From positions 1 through 58,998 of the forward strand of contig CAZFHP010000002.1 of assembly GCA_964519365.1 (NCBI GenBank): a stretch of 58,998 bases of DNA. Reading direction: 5' to 3'. Of the stretch, positions 58,402 through 58,998 are shown piece by piece; within the stretch, counting starts at the first letter, position 1; each line of letters opens with the position of its first letter. Under the pieces are notes generated by a model. The model ran no database searches. It was not told where the DNA came from and was given only the letters and a program-made list of their open reading frames with translations. Made by a program: the position numbers and the translations under genes. The stretch comes from CAZFHP01 sp964519365. Its GTDB lineage: Bacteria > Babelota > Babeliae > Babelales > RVW-14.

Positions 58402-58690
58402 TGATTTCCCCATTATTACTTTTTTGTGATTTATTTCATTTATTATTTTGTACGATTTTATAGTATGGCGACAAGATTTATAATGCAATGATATTGAGAT
58501 ATTTTGAGTGATTATGATAGGAGCAGCTGTTTTTTAGCACAAAAAAAAATATTATTGTGGTCTTTTCGTTGGTTGGGCGTGATTTTGCAAAAGCTTAAAT
58601 AGATGGGCGTTTTGAACGCCTAGGGCTATTAATTTTAGAATAGTCGGAATAAGCTTTTTAAGACTTTGATAAATTTTTTTCAGAAAAAGC
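58402..58690. other. gene-free stretch upstream of the rRNA promoter
   Basis: No convincing gene, RNA or repeat was seen here. The region runs from the PfkB start to the rRNA promoter and is AT-rich. It may contain upstream activator sequence for the rRNA operon, but no motif stands out. Confidence 0.5.
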
Positions 58691-58718
58691 TTGAAATAAC
58701 AAAAAGAAAAGGTATAAT
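58691..58718 (+). promoter_or_regulatory. rRNA operon promoter
   Basis: TTGAAA (58691-58696), 16 bases, TATAAT (58713-58718). It is the strongest promoter-like pair before the 16S gene, about 210 bases upstream of the mature 5' end. Confidence 0.65.
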
Positions 58719-58925
58719 TAACACCATCATCAAGGAGCGAGCCACCGAGAAAGAGGCTCTGACACGAAGGGGGAGAGAGAGAAAAGTTTAAAAATTAGAA
58801 AATTATGTGTCTTTGAAATGTATAGAAATTTCGCTAGTAAAGAAAAGAAAAGAAATTTTCTGAAAGAAAAGAGATTTTCTGGAAGAAAGAAATTTTCTGA
58901 GTGTAGTTGACTTCTTAGTCAATTT
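58719..58925 (+). other. 16S rRNA leader with repeats and processing hairpin
   Basis: The leader contains a GAGCC/GGCTC hairpin near 58740-58760, three near-repeats of AAAGAAATTTTCTG (about 58848-58899) and the hairpin TTGACT-TCTT-AGTCAA (58907-58922), which ends just before the mature rRNA. These probably guide processing. Confidence 0.5.
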
Positions 58926-58998
58926 TGATACGGAGAGTTTGATTCTGGCTCAGAATGAACGCTGGCGGCGTGCTTAACACATGCAAGTCGAACGAGAA
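58926..58998 (+). rRNA. rrs: 16S ribosomal RNA, 5' end (cut by window edge)
   Basis: AGAGTTTGATTCTGGCTCAG starts at 58934 and is followed by the conserved GAACGCTGGCGGCGTGCTTA, then ACACATGCAAGTCGAACG. The 5' end is placed at about 58926 by comparison with E. coli. Only about 73 bases are present. Confidence 0.97.

Noticed and set aside
58846..58899. CRISPR-like short repeats before the 16S gene
   Set aside because: The three AAAGAAATTTTCTG units are only about 20 bases apart without unique spacers of equal length, and they lie in the rRNA leader.

Overview
This is an AT-rich bacterial scaffold piece with one 10-base N gap at 7517-7526. It probably comes from a host-dependent bacterium of the Candidatus Dependentiae (TM6/Babela) type. 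The sequence shows many small proteins with signal peptides or lipoprotein signals: acetyltransferases, alpha/beta hydrolases, a MutS-like ATPase, a nucleoside diphosphate kinase and an ankyrin protein. It also shows a divisome block (FtsQ-like, FtsA, FtsZ), a PBP1A, a pilus-assembly-like protein and the 5' end of a 16S rRNA gene at the right edge. The 16S fragment is too short to prove the phylum. The presence of ftsZ argues against Chlamydiae.

Layout. 1-9470 is an accessory region: a dioxygenase fragment, a PAF-acetylhydrolase-like gene with decayed copies of its tail, exported acetyltransferases, a lipoprotein kinase, an interrupted AAA/DUF4143 ATPase, a YhcG-type nuclease and a purine nucleoside phosphorylase remnant. 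9471-22260 mixes housekeeping genes on the minus strand (rarA, CYTH, MazG, Nudix, methyltransferase) with three RelE/HigB-type toxin-antitoxin loci, an APH(9)-like spectinomycin kinase and several gene remnants. 22253-28044 carries a duplicated cassette: exported GNAT, MNT nucleotidyltransferase, HEPN protein. An ABC-F ATPase and a hydrolase lie between the copies. 28053-30928 is an ABC exporter operon with two duplicated permeases, preceded by a possible leader-peptide/hairpin attenuator and GC-rich palindromic repeats. 31028-40913 holds an aspartoacylase-like pseudoenzyme with an MFS carrier, MutT, an exported MutS-like ATPase, two exported hydrolases and PBP1A.

41278-46720 is the conserved core (methyltransferase, RlmB-like, FtsQ-like, FtsA, FtsZ), closed by a strong terminator. 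46819-53282 is a polymorphic-toxin island: an exported glycosyltransferase, two Hint-like toxins that share a 512-bp almost identical central block but carry different C-terminal toxin domains, their candidate immunity genes, and an ankyrin protein. 53313-58401 holds two ndk genes (one a lipoprotein), rpsA, a PilN-like gene and a PfkB kinase, all on the minus strand. The rRNA promoter and 16S start follow.

The most notable systems are the Hint-toxin pair with signs of gene conversion and degenerate Hint catalytic residues, the repeated GNAT-MNT-HEPN cassette, and a set of normally cytosolic enzymes (NDK, MutS, APH-type kinase, GNATs) that carry export signals. The last suggests action on a host cell or in the envelope. 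Functions come from family recognition by eye; no database search was run.
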